A stretch of 18,384 bases of DNA, from NCBI GenBank assembly GCA_020216655.1, contig JAIWNU010000014.1, positions 1 to 18,384 on the forward strand, given 5' to 3'. Shown piece by piece: positions 1 to 7,398 of the stretch. The DNA is from Treponema sp. (GTDB lineage Bacteria > Spirochaetota > Spirochaetia > Treponematales > Breznakiellaceae). The first letter of the stretch is position 1; every line of letters begins with the position of its first letter. The notes under the pieces were generated by a model. The model was not told the origin of the DNA and did no database searches. It worked only from the letters and a program-made list of their open reading frames with translations. Made by a program: the position numbers and the translations under genes.

Positions 1-238
1 GCTCGTCGATTTCTGATAGTTTCTGATAAATGCGGCTAAACATTTCCGCCGCGGCCTTGCGGGTAAAGGTCAGGGTAAGGATGGAATCTACCGGAAGCTT
101 TTTGTCCCGCACCAGCCGGACATAGCGGTGGGAGAGGACCGTGGTTTTGCCGGAACCGGCTCCGGCGGATACGACCACATTGTGGTCCGCTTCATAGGCG
201 GCCAGCTGTTCATCATCAAGCATATTTAAGGCGCTCAT
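1..238 (-). CDS. addA: AddA/UvrD-type helicase-nuclease, N-terminal fragment (cut by window edge)
   Basis: Only the first 79 residues are visible; the gene continues past position 1. They read as the start of a superfamily 1 UvrD/RecB helicase: a Q-motif-like LDDEQLAAY (residues 7-15), a Walker A SAGAGSGKT (24-32, K31 and T32 binding ATP phosphates) and a motif Ia LTFTRKAAAEM (55-65). In the family this subunit translocates on DNA and, in AddA, carries a C-terminal nuclease. The ATG overlaps the TGA of the upstream addB-like gene by 4 bases (ATGA), and GGGGGAG lies 7 bases before the ATG, so the two are translationally coupled. The AddA rather than plain UvrD/PcrA call rests on this pairing, because the C-terminal part is not visible. 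Confidence 0.85.
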   Translation of the reverse strand, partial: MSALNMLDDEQLAAYEADHNVVVSAGAGSGKTTVLSHRYVRLVRDKKLPVDSILTLTFTRKAAAEMFSRIYQKLSEIDE

Positions 239-3159
239 TCTTTGTCTCCCCCGGAAAAGGTAATTCTGCACACCGCTTTGACAGGACATTGGGAACAGAT
301 ACTGCGATAGGCCCTGTCCACCACCGGGAAGCTGCCCTTCCGGATGGATGCTGCCATATCAGCGAGGACCATATCCAGATGTTTTAACACGTCTTCGTAA
401 TCTAGCCGCGGTAAGGGAAGCGGGGATCTTTTAGTTTTGGGTCCTTCGGGATGAACAACCCAGGTGTTTTTCCGTTCCTCTATAGAATAAAAGACGGCCC
501 TGCCGACCGGGGAGCCGATCTGGGCTTCTGCCATTTTAATGTAGGCCGCCATCTGCAGGTTTGTCACGAGGCCATCGTTATTAAAATAGAGTTCCTTCGG
601 TTTTGGTGTGTTTTTTGTCTTAAAGTCAACAATGACTAGTTTTCCCTCATTGTCCATAAGAATAAGGTCTGCTTTGCCCGACAGGTATATATCCAAGTTT
701 TTGTAAAATAGGCTGAGGGGGTATTCGGGACCAAGGACTGCACAGGAGTCGAGTCCGGGAAGTTCCTGATCCAGGTAGGCAAAGAGATGTTCCTGAATCC
801 GCTCCGCAAGCATTTCGTAGACCGATTCCTGAAAGGCCCCTTCTCTGTTTCTCTGCCCCTCGAGTTTCCGCTTCATGATTTCTTGGATAAGGTTTTTATA
901 TGCTTCCGTTTCGTTCGCGCGAATGCGTTGGCCGGGACTCTGACCTATAGATTGAAAAAACTCTTCCAGTATCAGGTGATACAGGATACCGATGTCTTTT
1001 TGACCAATAGTTTCAATTTCCAGTTCCAGTTCTTCGATGCCAAGACCCCTCGTGAGGAGCCATTGGAAGGGGCAGTTAATAAAATTGTTGATATCCGTCG
1101 GAGAGATATGGTTAGGATTCTTATGAACGCTGGTGGTTAATTTGGCGTACAGAGCTTCCACAAGGGGGGAGGATCCTATGGGAGCCCTACGGATATCCGT
1201 TTTCCGGATGTCTTGTTCGGTGCTCAAGGATCCTTGGAGGGCCCTGCTGCGCCGCCAAGCTTCCTGCTGGACCGCAAAGGGGGAAAGGTTTTCAAGCCCC
1301 TGCTTTGTTTCTTCTATAATATACCAATCCTGCACAAACGGGAGATTCTCTGGCCCTAAGACACGAATGTCTTTTCTGGAACTGATTGCCTGGTGTGGGA
1401 TCCCATGGCCCCTCAAGCCTCGGTCCGGGGCGGTAAAGAAGCATAGCGGTGCGATGCGGTAGGCCGCAATGAAGGCATCGGAACGGTCTATGGCGGAAAA
1501 GTCGAGGCGTCGTTTGCGGTCCTCCCGGAGAAAGGGTGCAGGATCTACGAGGATAGAGGCGCTATCCTGGGTGGTGTTCATCACGATATGAAGCTTTGGC
1601 GCGATGCCTGCCGCGACCCGGTAGGGGTATACAGCGATGCTTCCTGGCTTAGATTGATGAACGTAGGTGGTGCTTTTTAGGTGGGCAAGAAAAACGGAGA
1701 AGGCATTTACTGTGGTGCAGTCCTTGAGGTACTGTTCGGTCTCGATAAGCCGGCCCAGTTCTTCCATGGCCCGGGCATAGACCCGATCGGTTTCGGCATC
1801 CATGAGGGCCCGGTCAAAATGATTGGAACCAAAATAGATCAATTTTTCCTGCAGCTCTTGGAAGGTCCTGGCGTTTACAATATCTGTAATGTCCCGTTTG
1901 AGCTGTCGGTAAAAACGTGATAGATCGTTTACCGGATAGGGGCAATTGGTTTTTCCTTTTTGGATATGCTCAAAAGTCTTTTCCCACACATCGACTTCTT
2001 TTCCCTGTTCCCTGTAACCGGTAAGGCAGCGGTAGGTAAGTCCAAATCCCAATAGTTTTTGGATGATTTCGGTGTTTTTCCAGGGCAGGGCACGGTCCGT
2101 AAGGAGTCCCTTGAGGGCTTGGTAGGACCAGCGGCTCTGGCTGCAGGACTGGAGATGCAGAAAGAGCCGGCCCCCAGCCTGGTCGGTTATGGCCGTGCCC
2201 TGCCGGATGCCCAGGGAAAGGCTCCTGAGCCGGCATTCCAGGCGAAGCTCTTCTGCATAGTCTTCCAGGTGAGCGATACTGACGGCAATATCCTCTGGCT
2301 CAAGGATCTTATTGTGAACAACATAAGCAAGCAAATTGGCGACAAAACGGATTTCTTCCTGGGCCGATGTGAAGCGCAGAAGGCTGTTGTTAAGAGCGCT
2401 CGGAAACTCCGCGGTGCCGGGCATCTCTATGGCACCGGGGGACGCCGCGGGCTTTGGATGCGCCGCTCCAGCCATAGCTGCCGCTTCAGCCCCCGGCGGA
2501 ACTTCATCAATCTGGATAGTATCCTTCTGGATGTCCTGGACGGTATAAATAATAACAGAGCTTTCCCGGGAGAGCTCCGCTTCATAGGCTTCCCAGTCGT
2601 CGGCCAGGTCGGCAAAAAGGATCACATAGCGGGCTGAGCCGGCCTGGAAGGGGGAGCGGACCCAGTCGGGTTCGTAGAGCCTGTGGGCCGCGAGGAAGTC
2701 CATATAGCTATGGTACAGGATCCTGAGGTCCAGAAGATATGGATCGGTCTGGCTGCCGGCCTGGCCGCCGGCCTTCTCCATAAGGGTTTTTAGGGAGGGC
2801 AGGAGGGAACCCACATGGTTGATAAAGGCTGTGTATTCTGCGGCATGGGCCTGAGGCAGGAGTTCTTTAAAAAGCGGGGCCCCCGCCTGGGCTTCCCGGG
2901 CGTTTTTTTCAAGGATATGGGATGCAAAGATAAGGCGGCTCAGGCTGTTGGCGGGTCGTTCGCCGGTGCGGCGGACTGAAAGGGTTCGCGCTTTAAATTC
3001 GTCCCAGGCTATAAAGCGTTCCAGCGCCAGGGGCTTGCCGCTCCTTTCGCAGAGCCGCCGGGCCCAGTCTTGGGCCGGTACGGCGGAGGGAAACACAAAA
3101 ACCGTGCGGCGGTCATCAATATAGGAATTAAAAATAGACTGCAGGGTAGTTTTTGCCAT
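235..3159 (-). CDS. addB: AddB-like PD-(D/E)XK exonuclease subunit
   Basis: A 974-residue protein whose C-terminal third is a RecB/AddB-type nuclease: an INNFINCPFQWLL motif near residue 700, a GKADLI segment (D831), VDFKTK (D845, K847), and a cysteine cluster C955, C958, C964. With the earlier Cys of FINCPF these could bind the 4Fe-4S cluster known in AddB. In AddAB the complex resects double-strand breaks to load RecA. The N-terminus begins VFVFPSAVPAQDW where helicase relatives have a Walker A; no GxGKT is present, so this half is probably a non-ATPase, Chi-recognition-like domain. Residues about 220-257 are an Ala/Pro/Gly-rich insert. Its ATG has no Shine-Dalgarno site; a promoter ends 6 bases before it. 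It overlaps addA by 4 bases. Confidence 0.85.
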   Translation of the reverse strand: MAKTTLQSIFNSYIDDRRTVFVFPSAVPAQDWARRLCERSGKPLALERFIAWDEFKARTLSVRRTGERPANSLSRLIFASHILEKNAREAQAGAPLFKELLPQAHAAEYTAFINHVGSLLPSLKTLMEKAGGQAGSQTDPYLLDLRILYHSYMDFLAAHRLYEPDWVRSPFQAGSARYVILFADLADDWEAYEAELSRESSVIIYTVQDIQKDTIQIDEVPPGAEAAAMAGAAHPKPAASPGAIEMPGTAEFPSALNNSLLRFTSAQEEIRFVANLLAYVVHNKILEPEDIAVSIAHLEDYAEELRLECRLRSLSLGIRQGTAITDQAGGRLFLHLQSCSQSRWSYQALKGLLTDRALPWKNTEIIQKLLGFGLTYRCLTGYREQGKEVDVWEKTFEHIQKGKTNCPYPVNDLSRFYRQLKRDITDIVNARTFQELQEKLIYFGSNHFDRALMDAETDRVYARAMEELGRLIETEQYLKDCTTVNAFSVFLAHLKSTTYVHQSKPGSIAVYPYRVAAGIAPKLHIVMNTTQDSASILVDPAPFLREDRKRRLDFSAIDRSDAFIAAYRIAPLCFFTAPDRGLRGHGIPHQAISSRKDIRVLGPENLPFVQDWYIIEETKQGLENLSPFAVQQEAWRRSRALQGSLSTEQDIRKTDIRRAPIGSSPLVEALYAKLTTSVHKNPNHISPTDINNFINCPFQWLLTRGLGIEELELEIETIGQKDIGILYHLILEEFFQSIGQSPGQRIRANETEAYKNLIQEIMKRKLEGQRNREGAFQESVYEMLAERIQEHLFAYLDQELPGLDSCAVLGPEYPLSLFYKNLDIYLSGKADLILMDNEGKLVIVDFKTKNTPKPKELYFNNDGLVTNLQMAAYIKMAEAQIGSPVGRAVFYSIEERKNTWVVHPEGPKTKRSPLPLPRLDYEDVLKHLDMVLADMAASIRKGSFPVVDRAYRSICSQCPVKAVCRITFSGGDKE
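2389..2499 (-). other. Ala/Pro/Gly-rich low-complexity insert inside addB
   Basis: Residues about 221-257 of the AddB-like protein consist mostly of Ala, Gly, Pro, Met and Glu (for example PPGAEAAAMAG and MPGTAEFPS) and interrupt an otherwise ordinary globular sequence between IIYTVQDI and LLRFTSAQEE. It stays in frame. It is probably a flexible linker between the N-terminal helicase-like subdomains. A similar tract occurs in the unrelated GH31 gene at about 14638-14742; both share the 10-mer CTGAAGCGGC in the coding strand. Confidence 0.5.
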
Positions 3160-3165
3160 GCTTGT

Positions 3166-3193
3166 ATTGTACCACAGGGATGCAGTGAGGCAA
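3166..3193 (-). promoter_or_regulatory. Predicted sigma-70 promoter of addB, giving a leaderless mRNA
   Basis: Reading the minus strand, TTGCCT (3193-3188) and TACAAT (3171-3166) are separated by 16 bases. Only 6 bases (3165-3160) lie between the -10 and the addB ATG (3159-3157), so transcription would begin at or next to the A of ATG. No purine-rich Shine-Dalgarno sequence precedes the start, which fits leaderless translation. Confidence 0.5.
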
Positions 3194-3236
3194 GGCCATA
3201 GTCAGGCTTTTTAGTTCTGTGCTTTTAACCTCGCCA

Positions 3237-4082
3237 CTATAGCTCTGCCCCTGCAAGATGTCCGAAGGCCCAATTGATAAAACCGGGGAAACGCCGGGCC
3301 CAGCTCTGTTCTGAGTGATTGGCCCCTTTATCGACCACGCAGAGGAGTCTTTCCTGCGCCAGTCCCCGGGACGTCAGGTAGTCCCGGATGTCCAGGGTGT
3401 CCTGAAGGTAGCGGCTCGGAAAATCGGCCTTGCTGTCGTCGCTCGTTTCTGCGGTGCCAATATCGAGGTAAACTGCCCTGTCGGCCCGGTAGTTTTGCGC
3501 GATGTGCTGCATGAGGGCTTCTTTGGCAAACCAGGCGGCGGTAGAAAAGGCGCCGCAGAGGCCGAAAAGGTCGGGCCGCTCATAGAGGGCGTAGAGGCTA
3601 AAGAGACCACCCATGGAAGAGCCGGCGATACCGGTGGAAGCTGGCCCCGGCAGGGTGCGGTACTTTTGATTAATGAGGGGCATGAGGGTATCGGCAAGGA
3701 AGGCAAGGTATTGCGCACCTTCGCCTCCTGCAGACTCAAAGCCCCGGGCCCGGGAAATGTCGAGGGAGATTGATGGATTTACCCAGGGTGAATACTCATC
3801 CAGGCGGCTCATGCCCTGCCGGTCGTGGTTGCAGTCGACCCCTACCACGAGGACGCGGCGGCGGTCTCCCCGGACTGCCAGGGCGTCCAGGGTTTCGCCG
3901 ATTTCCCAGTGTTTGCCGAAGGTTGCCGTTTCTGGCGAAAAAAGATTATGCCCGTCCTGCATATACAGGACAGGATAGCGCCGCTCCTGCTCTTCCCCAT
4001 AGCCCGGCGGTAACAGGACCCGAACGGTTCGTTTCCTGCCGCCGAGCTGGGGGATACTGATTTCAAAGGTTTCGATAGTCAT
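3237..4082 (-). CDS. Cytoplasmic esterase of the putative-esterase (Fes/esterase D) alpha/beta-hydrolase family
   Basis: A 281-residue alpha/beta hydrolase. The nucleophile elbow is GSSMGG (154-159, S156); YPVLYMQDGHNLF (37-48) carries the typical oxyanion strand, and the likely catalytic His is H256 in KGANHSEQSW; an acid is likely D207 or E212. This fold includes enterochelin esterases, S-formylglutathione hydrolases and CE1 acetyl or feruloyl esterases. No signal peptide is visible, so it acts in the cytoplasm. It begins 4 bases after the uxaE stop, so a role in removing acyl groups from imported uronate sugars is plausible but inferred. The ATG has only a weak AGG, too close for good ribosome binding, and a promoter-like TACAAT sits 6 bases before it. 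Substrate cannot be told from sequence. Confidence 0.85.
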   Translation of the reverse strand: MTIETFEISIPQLGGRKRTVRVLLPPGYGEEQERRYPVLYMQDGHNLFSPETATFGKHWEIGETLDALAVRGDRRRVLVVGVDCNHDRQGMSRLDEYSPWVNPSISLDISRARGFESAGGEGAQYLAFLADTLMPLINQKYRTLPGPASTGIAGSSMGGLFSLYALYERPDLFGLCGAFSTAAWFAKEALMQHIAQNYRADRAVYLDIGTAETSDDSKADFPSRYLQDTLDIRDYLTSRGLAQERLLCVVDKGANHSEQSWARRFPGFINWAFGHLAGAEL

Positions 4083-4086
4083 GCAC

Positions 4087-5337
4087 CTATTGTATAAAAA
4101 TCTGCCTGATGTGTCGATCTAAAAGATTTTCTTTAACCTGTGCTCCGATGTGGTCCTCGTGGGCTTCCAGGGCCTTAAGGTAGGTTTCCCCCAGCTCGGC
4201 GGCAACCTTGTACCCCACATGAAGGAGCTGCCTGAAATCGGGATTGTAGCGCGGGTCCGTTTCCACATGCCGGAGACTTGCCGCGTAGGTTTCGCCATCC
4301 CAGGTGTCCACCGTGTCCGGGGCGGGGAGCCGGTCTCGCTTGATATCGATGACTGTCGCATAGGGCAGGCAGAGTTCATCAAAACGGTGGTAGGCCTCCC
4401 GGTATATTTGTTTGGCCAGTGCCAGGGCCGAACCGCCTGCGGAAGCTAGGCCGATAAGCTCTTCGAGCCAGGTGGTGCCTGCGGTTTTGAGGTGGAGCCC
4501 CGCGTTGTGGGTATAGAGGGCCTTTTTAATGGCCGGATAAATAGAAAACTTGTCGCTCCCCGAATGGACAGAGAGTTTCAGGTTCCGTGGGAGGCCGAAT
4601 TCTTGTACCGCATAGGCGATAACAAGGATGTCTTCGTTGAACTCCCGCTCAAACTGAGCCAGGTCTCCCGCATAATCTACCCCCTTGTTAAAGCGGCCAG
4701 AAAATTTCGGCGCAATGGTCTGGGCGGGGATTTTCTCGTCGGCGATCATAGCGAGGATAAAGAGCAGGTCCTCCGGTTTTTGGGGGAGGTCAGTCTCGTC
4801 CATGGAGACTTCGGTAATAACGTTTTCTGCCCCTTTCTGGGCGGCAATGTGCCGGTAGAGTTTACCCGCTTCCTGCACCGCCAGGAGATACTTGCGGGCC
4901 ACCGCATAAAGGCTTTCTTCGCTGATTTTTAAGGGAGTATTTATGCCGGGGATGGTAAGATTACCGATAAGGGGGCGGTACTTAGAAACAAAGCTGCCGA
5001 TGGAAGACTCATCCGCTGCCTTTCCTGTGTAGTCCGCCACGTCCAGGGTGTAAAAGTCGCTTGAATCCAGAAAGAGGTCCACAGTTTTTAGGCTGATATG
5101 GTCCGCATCCACATGGTAGGCCTCGGTCCAGCCCAGGGCTGCCACAGCCTCGTCTGCCTCACGGCGCACCTGTTTGGGGTCCGTATGGATAATCGAATGT
5201 TCCCGGTATGATTTGTTCCAGACGGGAATAATGGTGCAGCCGAGCCGCTTGGCCTCCGCCAATGCTGCAAGCTGGGCTTTGCCCTGGTGTCCGAAACGGT
5301 CGCCGATGCCCATGGAGAACCGCGCCAGTTGTTTCAT
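4087..5337 (-). CDS. uxaE: Tagaturonate/fructuronate epimerase (UxaE family)
   Basis: A 416-residue cytoplasmic enzyme that interconverts D-tagaturonate and D-fructuronate, joining galacturonate and glucuronate catabolism. The sequence matches the family remembered from Thermotoga TM0440 in many conserved blocks: GDRFGHQGKA (12-21), VDADH (76-80), VSMDET (177-182), KGVDYAGDLAQFERE (218-232), HSGSDKFSIYP (258-268) and HLKTAGTTWLEE (282-293). The acidic and His residues in these blocks likely bind the metal and the substrate. Its start is secured by AAGGAG 8 bases before the ATG. It follows the SDR gene by 12 bases, which supports a uronate operon. The Thermotoga protein carries an N-terminal extension that this one lacks. 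Confidence 0.9.
   Translation of the reverse strand: MKQLARFSMGIGDRFGHQGKAQLAALAEAKRLGCTIIPVWNKSYREHSIIHTDPKQVRREADEAVAALGWTEAYHVDADHISLKTVDLFLDSSDFYTLDVADYTGKAADESSIGSFVSKYRPLIGNLTIPGINTPLKISEESLYAVARKYLLAVQEAGKLYRHIAAQKGAENVITEVSMDETDLPQKPEDLLFILAMIADEKIPAQTIAPKFSGRFNKGVDYAGDLAQFEREFNEDILVIAYAVQEFGLPRNLKLSVHSGSDKFSIYPAIKKALYTHNAGLHLKTAGTTWLEELIGLASAGGSALALAKQIYREAYHRFDELCLPYATVIDIKRDRLPAPDTVDTWDGETYAASLRHVETDPRYNPDFRQLLHVGYKVAAELGETYLKALEAHEDHIGAQVKENLLDRHIRQIFIQ
4089..4117 (-). promoter_or_regulatory. Possible internal promoter for the esterase gene
   Basis: On the minus strand TCGACA (4117-4112, one mismatch to TTGACA) is followed after 17 bases by TACAAT (4094-4089), which ends 6 bases before the esterase ATG. 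The site lies within the last codons of uxaE, and its TACAAT overlaps the uxaE stop. The geometry is the same as at addB. It may let the esterase be made separately from the uronate operon. Confidence 0.4.
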
Positions 5338-5349
5338 GTTGTGCTCCTT

Positions 5350-6186
5350 TTACACGTTGTCTACGAGGAAGCCACCATCCACCGGGATGGACACACCGGT
5401 AATAAAGCCCGACGCCTTGTCGCTGCAGAGAAAAATGGTTGCGCCGACGAGTTCTTCGTTTTTGCCAAAGCGGCCAAAGGGGGTGCGGGCTATGATAGCC
5501 TTGCCCCGGTCAGTGAGCTCCGCCATGGTCTCATCTTTATAGAGGAGAAGCCGGTTTTGGTTCCCCACAAAAAAGCCCGGCGCAATAGCGTTTACCCGGA
5601 TGCCGTAGGGGGCAAACTCTTTAGCGGTAGCCATGGTCAGGTTCAGCACCGCGCTTTTGGCCGCATCGTAGGCCCAGACTCCCGAAAGGGGCTTATAGGA
5701 ACTCATGGAGGTCAGGTTGATGATAGCACCGGCAGTTTTATTAGCAATCCAGTAAGCGGCGACGAGCTTGGTCGGAATGACGAGGCCTGCAAGAAGATTG
5801 TTTTCCAGGACCTCCTTGAAAATTTCCGTATCCAGCTCCGTAAAGGGACTTTTTCCCTTGTTGCCCCCGGCGGCGTTTATCAATATGTTGGGAACACCCA
5901 TCTTAGCTTCTGTTTCTTTAATTGCCTGAGCCACATTGCTTTCGCTGCCTGTGTCGACTGTAACGCCGAAGCAAGCTTCGCTGCGGCCGGTTTTATTCAC
6001 CAGGTCCCGGACCGCTTCATCAACAGGATGATGGGTTCCCCGGCCCCAGAGGCACACTTTTGCCCCCGCGTTGACCAGGGCTTCCGCCATGGTAGCCGCA
6101 ATGGCCCCAGCCCCGCCGGTAATAATGACCCGCTTGTCCGTGAGGGCGAACAGGTTTGCCACATAGTTTGCTGCATTTGAATTCAT
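5350..6186 (-). CDS. uxuB: SDR oxidoreductase, probable fructuronate reductase (mannonate dehydrogenase)
   Basis: A 278-residue classical short-chain dehydrogenase: nucleotide-binding TGGAGAIA (23-30), NAAGG (104-108), and a catalytic S160, Y173, K177 set (YDAAK), with NPG-like APGFF (202-206). The length equals that of the SDR-type UxuB of Bacillus subtilis as I recall it; that enzyme reduces D-fructuronate to D-mannonate with NAD(P)H. The pairing with uxaE fits, since the epimerase product would be its substrate. Other uronate or gluconate SDRs (KduD, gluconate 5-dehydrogenase) look similar, so the substrate is inferred from context. The start ATG has AAAAGGAGG with a 5-base spacing; the gene lies 12 bases after the regulator. 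Confidence 0.85.
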   Translation of the reverse strand: MNSNAANYVANLFALTDKRVIITGGAGAIAATMAEALVNAGAKVCLWGRGTHHPVDEAVRDLVNKTGRSEACFGVTVDTGSESNVAQAIKETEAKMGVPNILINAAGGNKGKSPFTELDTEIFKEVLENNLLAGLVIPTKLVAAYWIANKTAGAIINLTSMSSYKPLSGVWAYDAAKSAVLNLTMATAKEFAPYGIRVNAIAPGFFVGNQNRLLLYKDETMAELTDRGKAIIARTPFGRFGKNEELVGATIFLCSDKASGFITGVSIPVDGGFLVDNV

Positions 6187-6198
6187 GAATGCCTCCTT

Positions 6199-7023
6199 TT
6201 ATGGTGCGAGGACTACCTCGCATGGAAATTGGGTAATATCGCATTTATGCGTCAGGTCTGCATCGGAAATAAGAATATGAATGTCTTCCACCGTGGCGAA
6301 GACTGAAAAGGCTTCGGTTCCGTATTTGGAGCTGTCGGCGAGGATGATTCGGCGCTTTGACCGTTTTAAGGCTTGCCGCTTCGTGTCCGATTCGTAGATG
6401 TTCTGGGAACTAAAAGAGCCGTCAGCGGAAAAGCCCGTGGTACCGATAAAACAGGTTTCGATATGAAAGGTGCTGAGGGCTTCCAGGGTCTGGGGCCCAA
6501 CAAAGGAACCAGCATCTTTGCGGAAGTTTCCTCCCAGGGAAAAGACCGATACTTCCGGGGCGTCCTGCAGGGCGATAAGCACATCAATGGAATTGGTGAC
6601 TACCCGGAGACTCATGTCCTTAATCTGCAGTGCGAGGCTCTGGGCGGTGCTTCCCGAATCGAGAAAGATTGTGTCCCCCTCGTGGATAAACTCCCGAGCC
6701 TTTTGGGCGATTTTTTCTTTTGCCTCCCGCTGTTCCGTTCGGCGCTGGGCCAGGGGCCGGATCAGGTCCTTGTTGGTGGCCGCCATGGCCCCGCCCCGGG
6801 TTCGGACAAGGAGCCCCGAGTCTTCCAGGAATGCCAGGTCTTTACGGAGGGTAACCTCGGAAACCCCAAGGCGGTTTACCAAATCCTGGGTACTCACCTG
6901 CCCCCGGAGGGATACAATGCGGATAATTTCGTCTTGCCGTTCCTGATTTGTCAATTTCGAAACCTTACGGAAAACATAATAAAACGAAAGAAAGAAGGTG
7001 TCAAGGATGTTAGGATAGCTCAT
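6199..7023 (-). CDS. DeoR-family transcriptional regulator of the uronate operon
   Basis: A DeoR/GlpR repressor: an N-terminal helix-turn-helix (about residues 42-80 of the long form, TQDLVNRLGVSEVTLRKDL), then a C-terminal sugar-phosphate-type sensor with GDTIFLDSGSTAQSLA, VVTNSIDV, GGNFRKDAGSFVGP, and ILADSSKYG. As the first gene of the operon it probably controls the following uronate genes in response to an intermediate. The longest frame starts at ATG 7023 with GGGAGG upstream, but a consensus promoter lies at codons 6-15. A TTG at 6954 (residue 24) gives a 251-residue protein starting TNQERQDEII, which is the usual DeoR start, with TAAGG upstream. I favour the TTG but cannot exclude use of both starts. 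Confidence 0.9.
   Translation of the reverse strand: MSYPNILDTFFLSFYYVFRKVSKLTNQERQDEIIRIVSLRGQVSTQDLVNRLGVSEVTLRKDLAFLEDSGLLVRTRGGAMAATNKDLIRPLAQRRTEQREAKEKIAQKAREFIHEGDTIFLDSGSTAQSLALQIKDMSLRVVTNSIDVLIALQDAPEVSVFSLGGNFRKDAGSFVGPQTLEALSTFHIETCFIGTTGFSADGSFSSQNIYESDTKRQALKRSKRRIILADSSKYGTEAFSVFATVEDIHILISDADLTHKCDITQFPCEVVLAP
6955..6989 (-). promoter_or_regulatory. Candidate DeoR-type operator over the promoter
   Basis: In the minus strand, TTTCGTTTT (6989-6981) fills the promoter spacer, TTTTCCG follows at 6974-6968 around the start point, and the palindrome TTTCGAAA sits at 6962-6955. TTTCG(T)-type repeats are typical half-sites of the DeoR/GlpR/AgaR family. Their position would let the regulator repress its own operon. 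The match is by eye and short. Confidence 0.4.
6976..7004 (-). promoter_or_regulatory. Consensus sigma-70 promoter for the regulator-uronate operon
   Basis: TTGACA (7004-6999) and TATTAT (6981-6976) with a 17-base spacer, one mismatch in the -10 only. The start point would fall near 6969, giving about 15 bases of leader that contains TAAGG before a TTG codon at 6954-6952. It lies inside the longest reading frame of the regulator, which argues for the shorter protein. Confidence 0.65.
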
Positions 7024-7057
7024 TCGAGCCTCCCTGAGTTTTAAAAAGTCTTAATAC

Positions 7058-7086
7058 TTTATACATTTTTAAAATATGACTATAAT
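7058..7086 (+). promoter_or_regulatory. Predicted promoter of the MntA/HepT pair
   Basis: TTTATA (7058-7063) lies 17 bases before a perfect TATAAT (7081-7086). The start codon follows directly (ATG at 7087) or after 6 bases (ATG at 7093). Transcription at about 7093 would give a leaderless mRNA beginning with the second ATG. No Shine-Dalgarno sequence precedes either ATG, and the region is very AT-rich. Confidence 0.5.
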
Positions 7087-7398
7087 ATGATTATGAAACC
7101 GGAACGTAAATCTGATATTATCCAATTTCTCAAATCAAATAAGGAAACTATATATGCATATGGAGTTAAGAGGATTGGAATTTTCGGGTCCTTCGTCCGG
7201 GAATCGCAAAATGCAAACAGTGATATAGATGTATTAGTTGAGTTTGACTCAGATCATTTAAATTATAATAATTTCATACAGCTTGCATATTTCCTTGAAG
7301 ACAACTTAAATATGAAAATAGATCTGGTTACTTCTGACAGTTTAAGTCCTTACATTGGGCCATATATTCTCAAGGAAGTTGAATATGTATCACTCTGA
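7087..7398 (+). CDS. mntA: MntA-like nucleotidyltransferase antitoxin
   Basis: A 103-residue minimal nucleotidyltransferase. G34-S35 and D46-I47-D48 form exactly the GSX10DXD signature, and KIDLVT (D79) supplies the third acidic metal ligand. In the known HepT/MntA type VII system the antitoxin inactivates the HEPN toxin by AMPylating a tyrosine in RX4HXY. It overlaps hepT by 14 bases. The second ATG (7093) may be the real start, leaving 101 residues, because TATAAT ends 6 bases before it. A hand count of positions 7201-7260 gives 19 of 60 G+C, against 35 of 60 in a pulA stretch, so the pair has probably been transferred. Confidence 0.85.
   Translation: MIMKPERKSDIIQFLKSNKETIYAYGVKRIGIFGSFVRESQNANSDIDVLVEFDSDHLNYNNFIQLAYFLEDNLNMKIDLVTSDSLSPYIGPYILKEVEYVSL

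Noticed and set aside
2059..2637. Plus-strand 192-codon open frame
   Set aside because: It lies opposite addB with no start signal or recognisable domain.
3195..3214. Hairpin AAGGCC / GGCTTTTT between esterase and addB as a terminator
   Set aside because: The stem needs a bulge and the T-run is in the wrong orientation for the minus-strand esterase gene.
5287..6180. Plus-strand 297-codon open frame
   Set aside because: It is antisense to the SDR gene, which has all catalytic motifs and a strong ribosome-binding site; the translation shows no family pattern.
6373..7044. Plus-strand 223-codon open frame
   Set aside because: It is antisense to the DeoR-family gene, and no protein-like pattern was seen.
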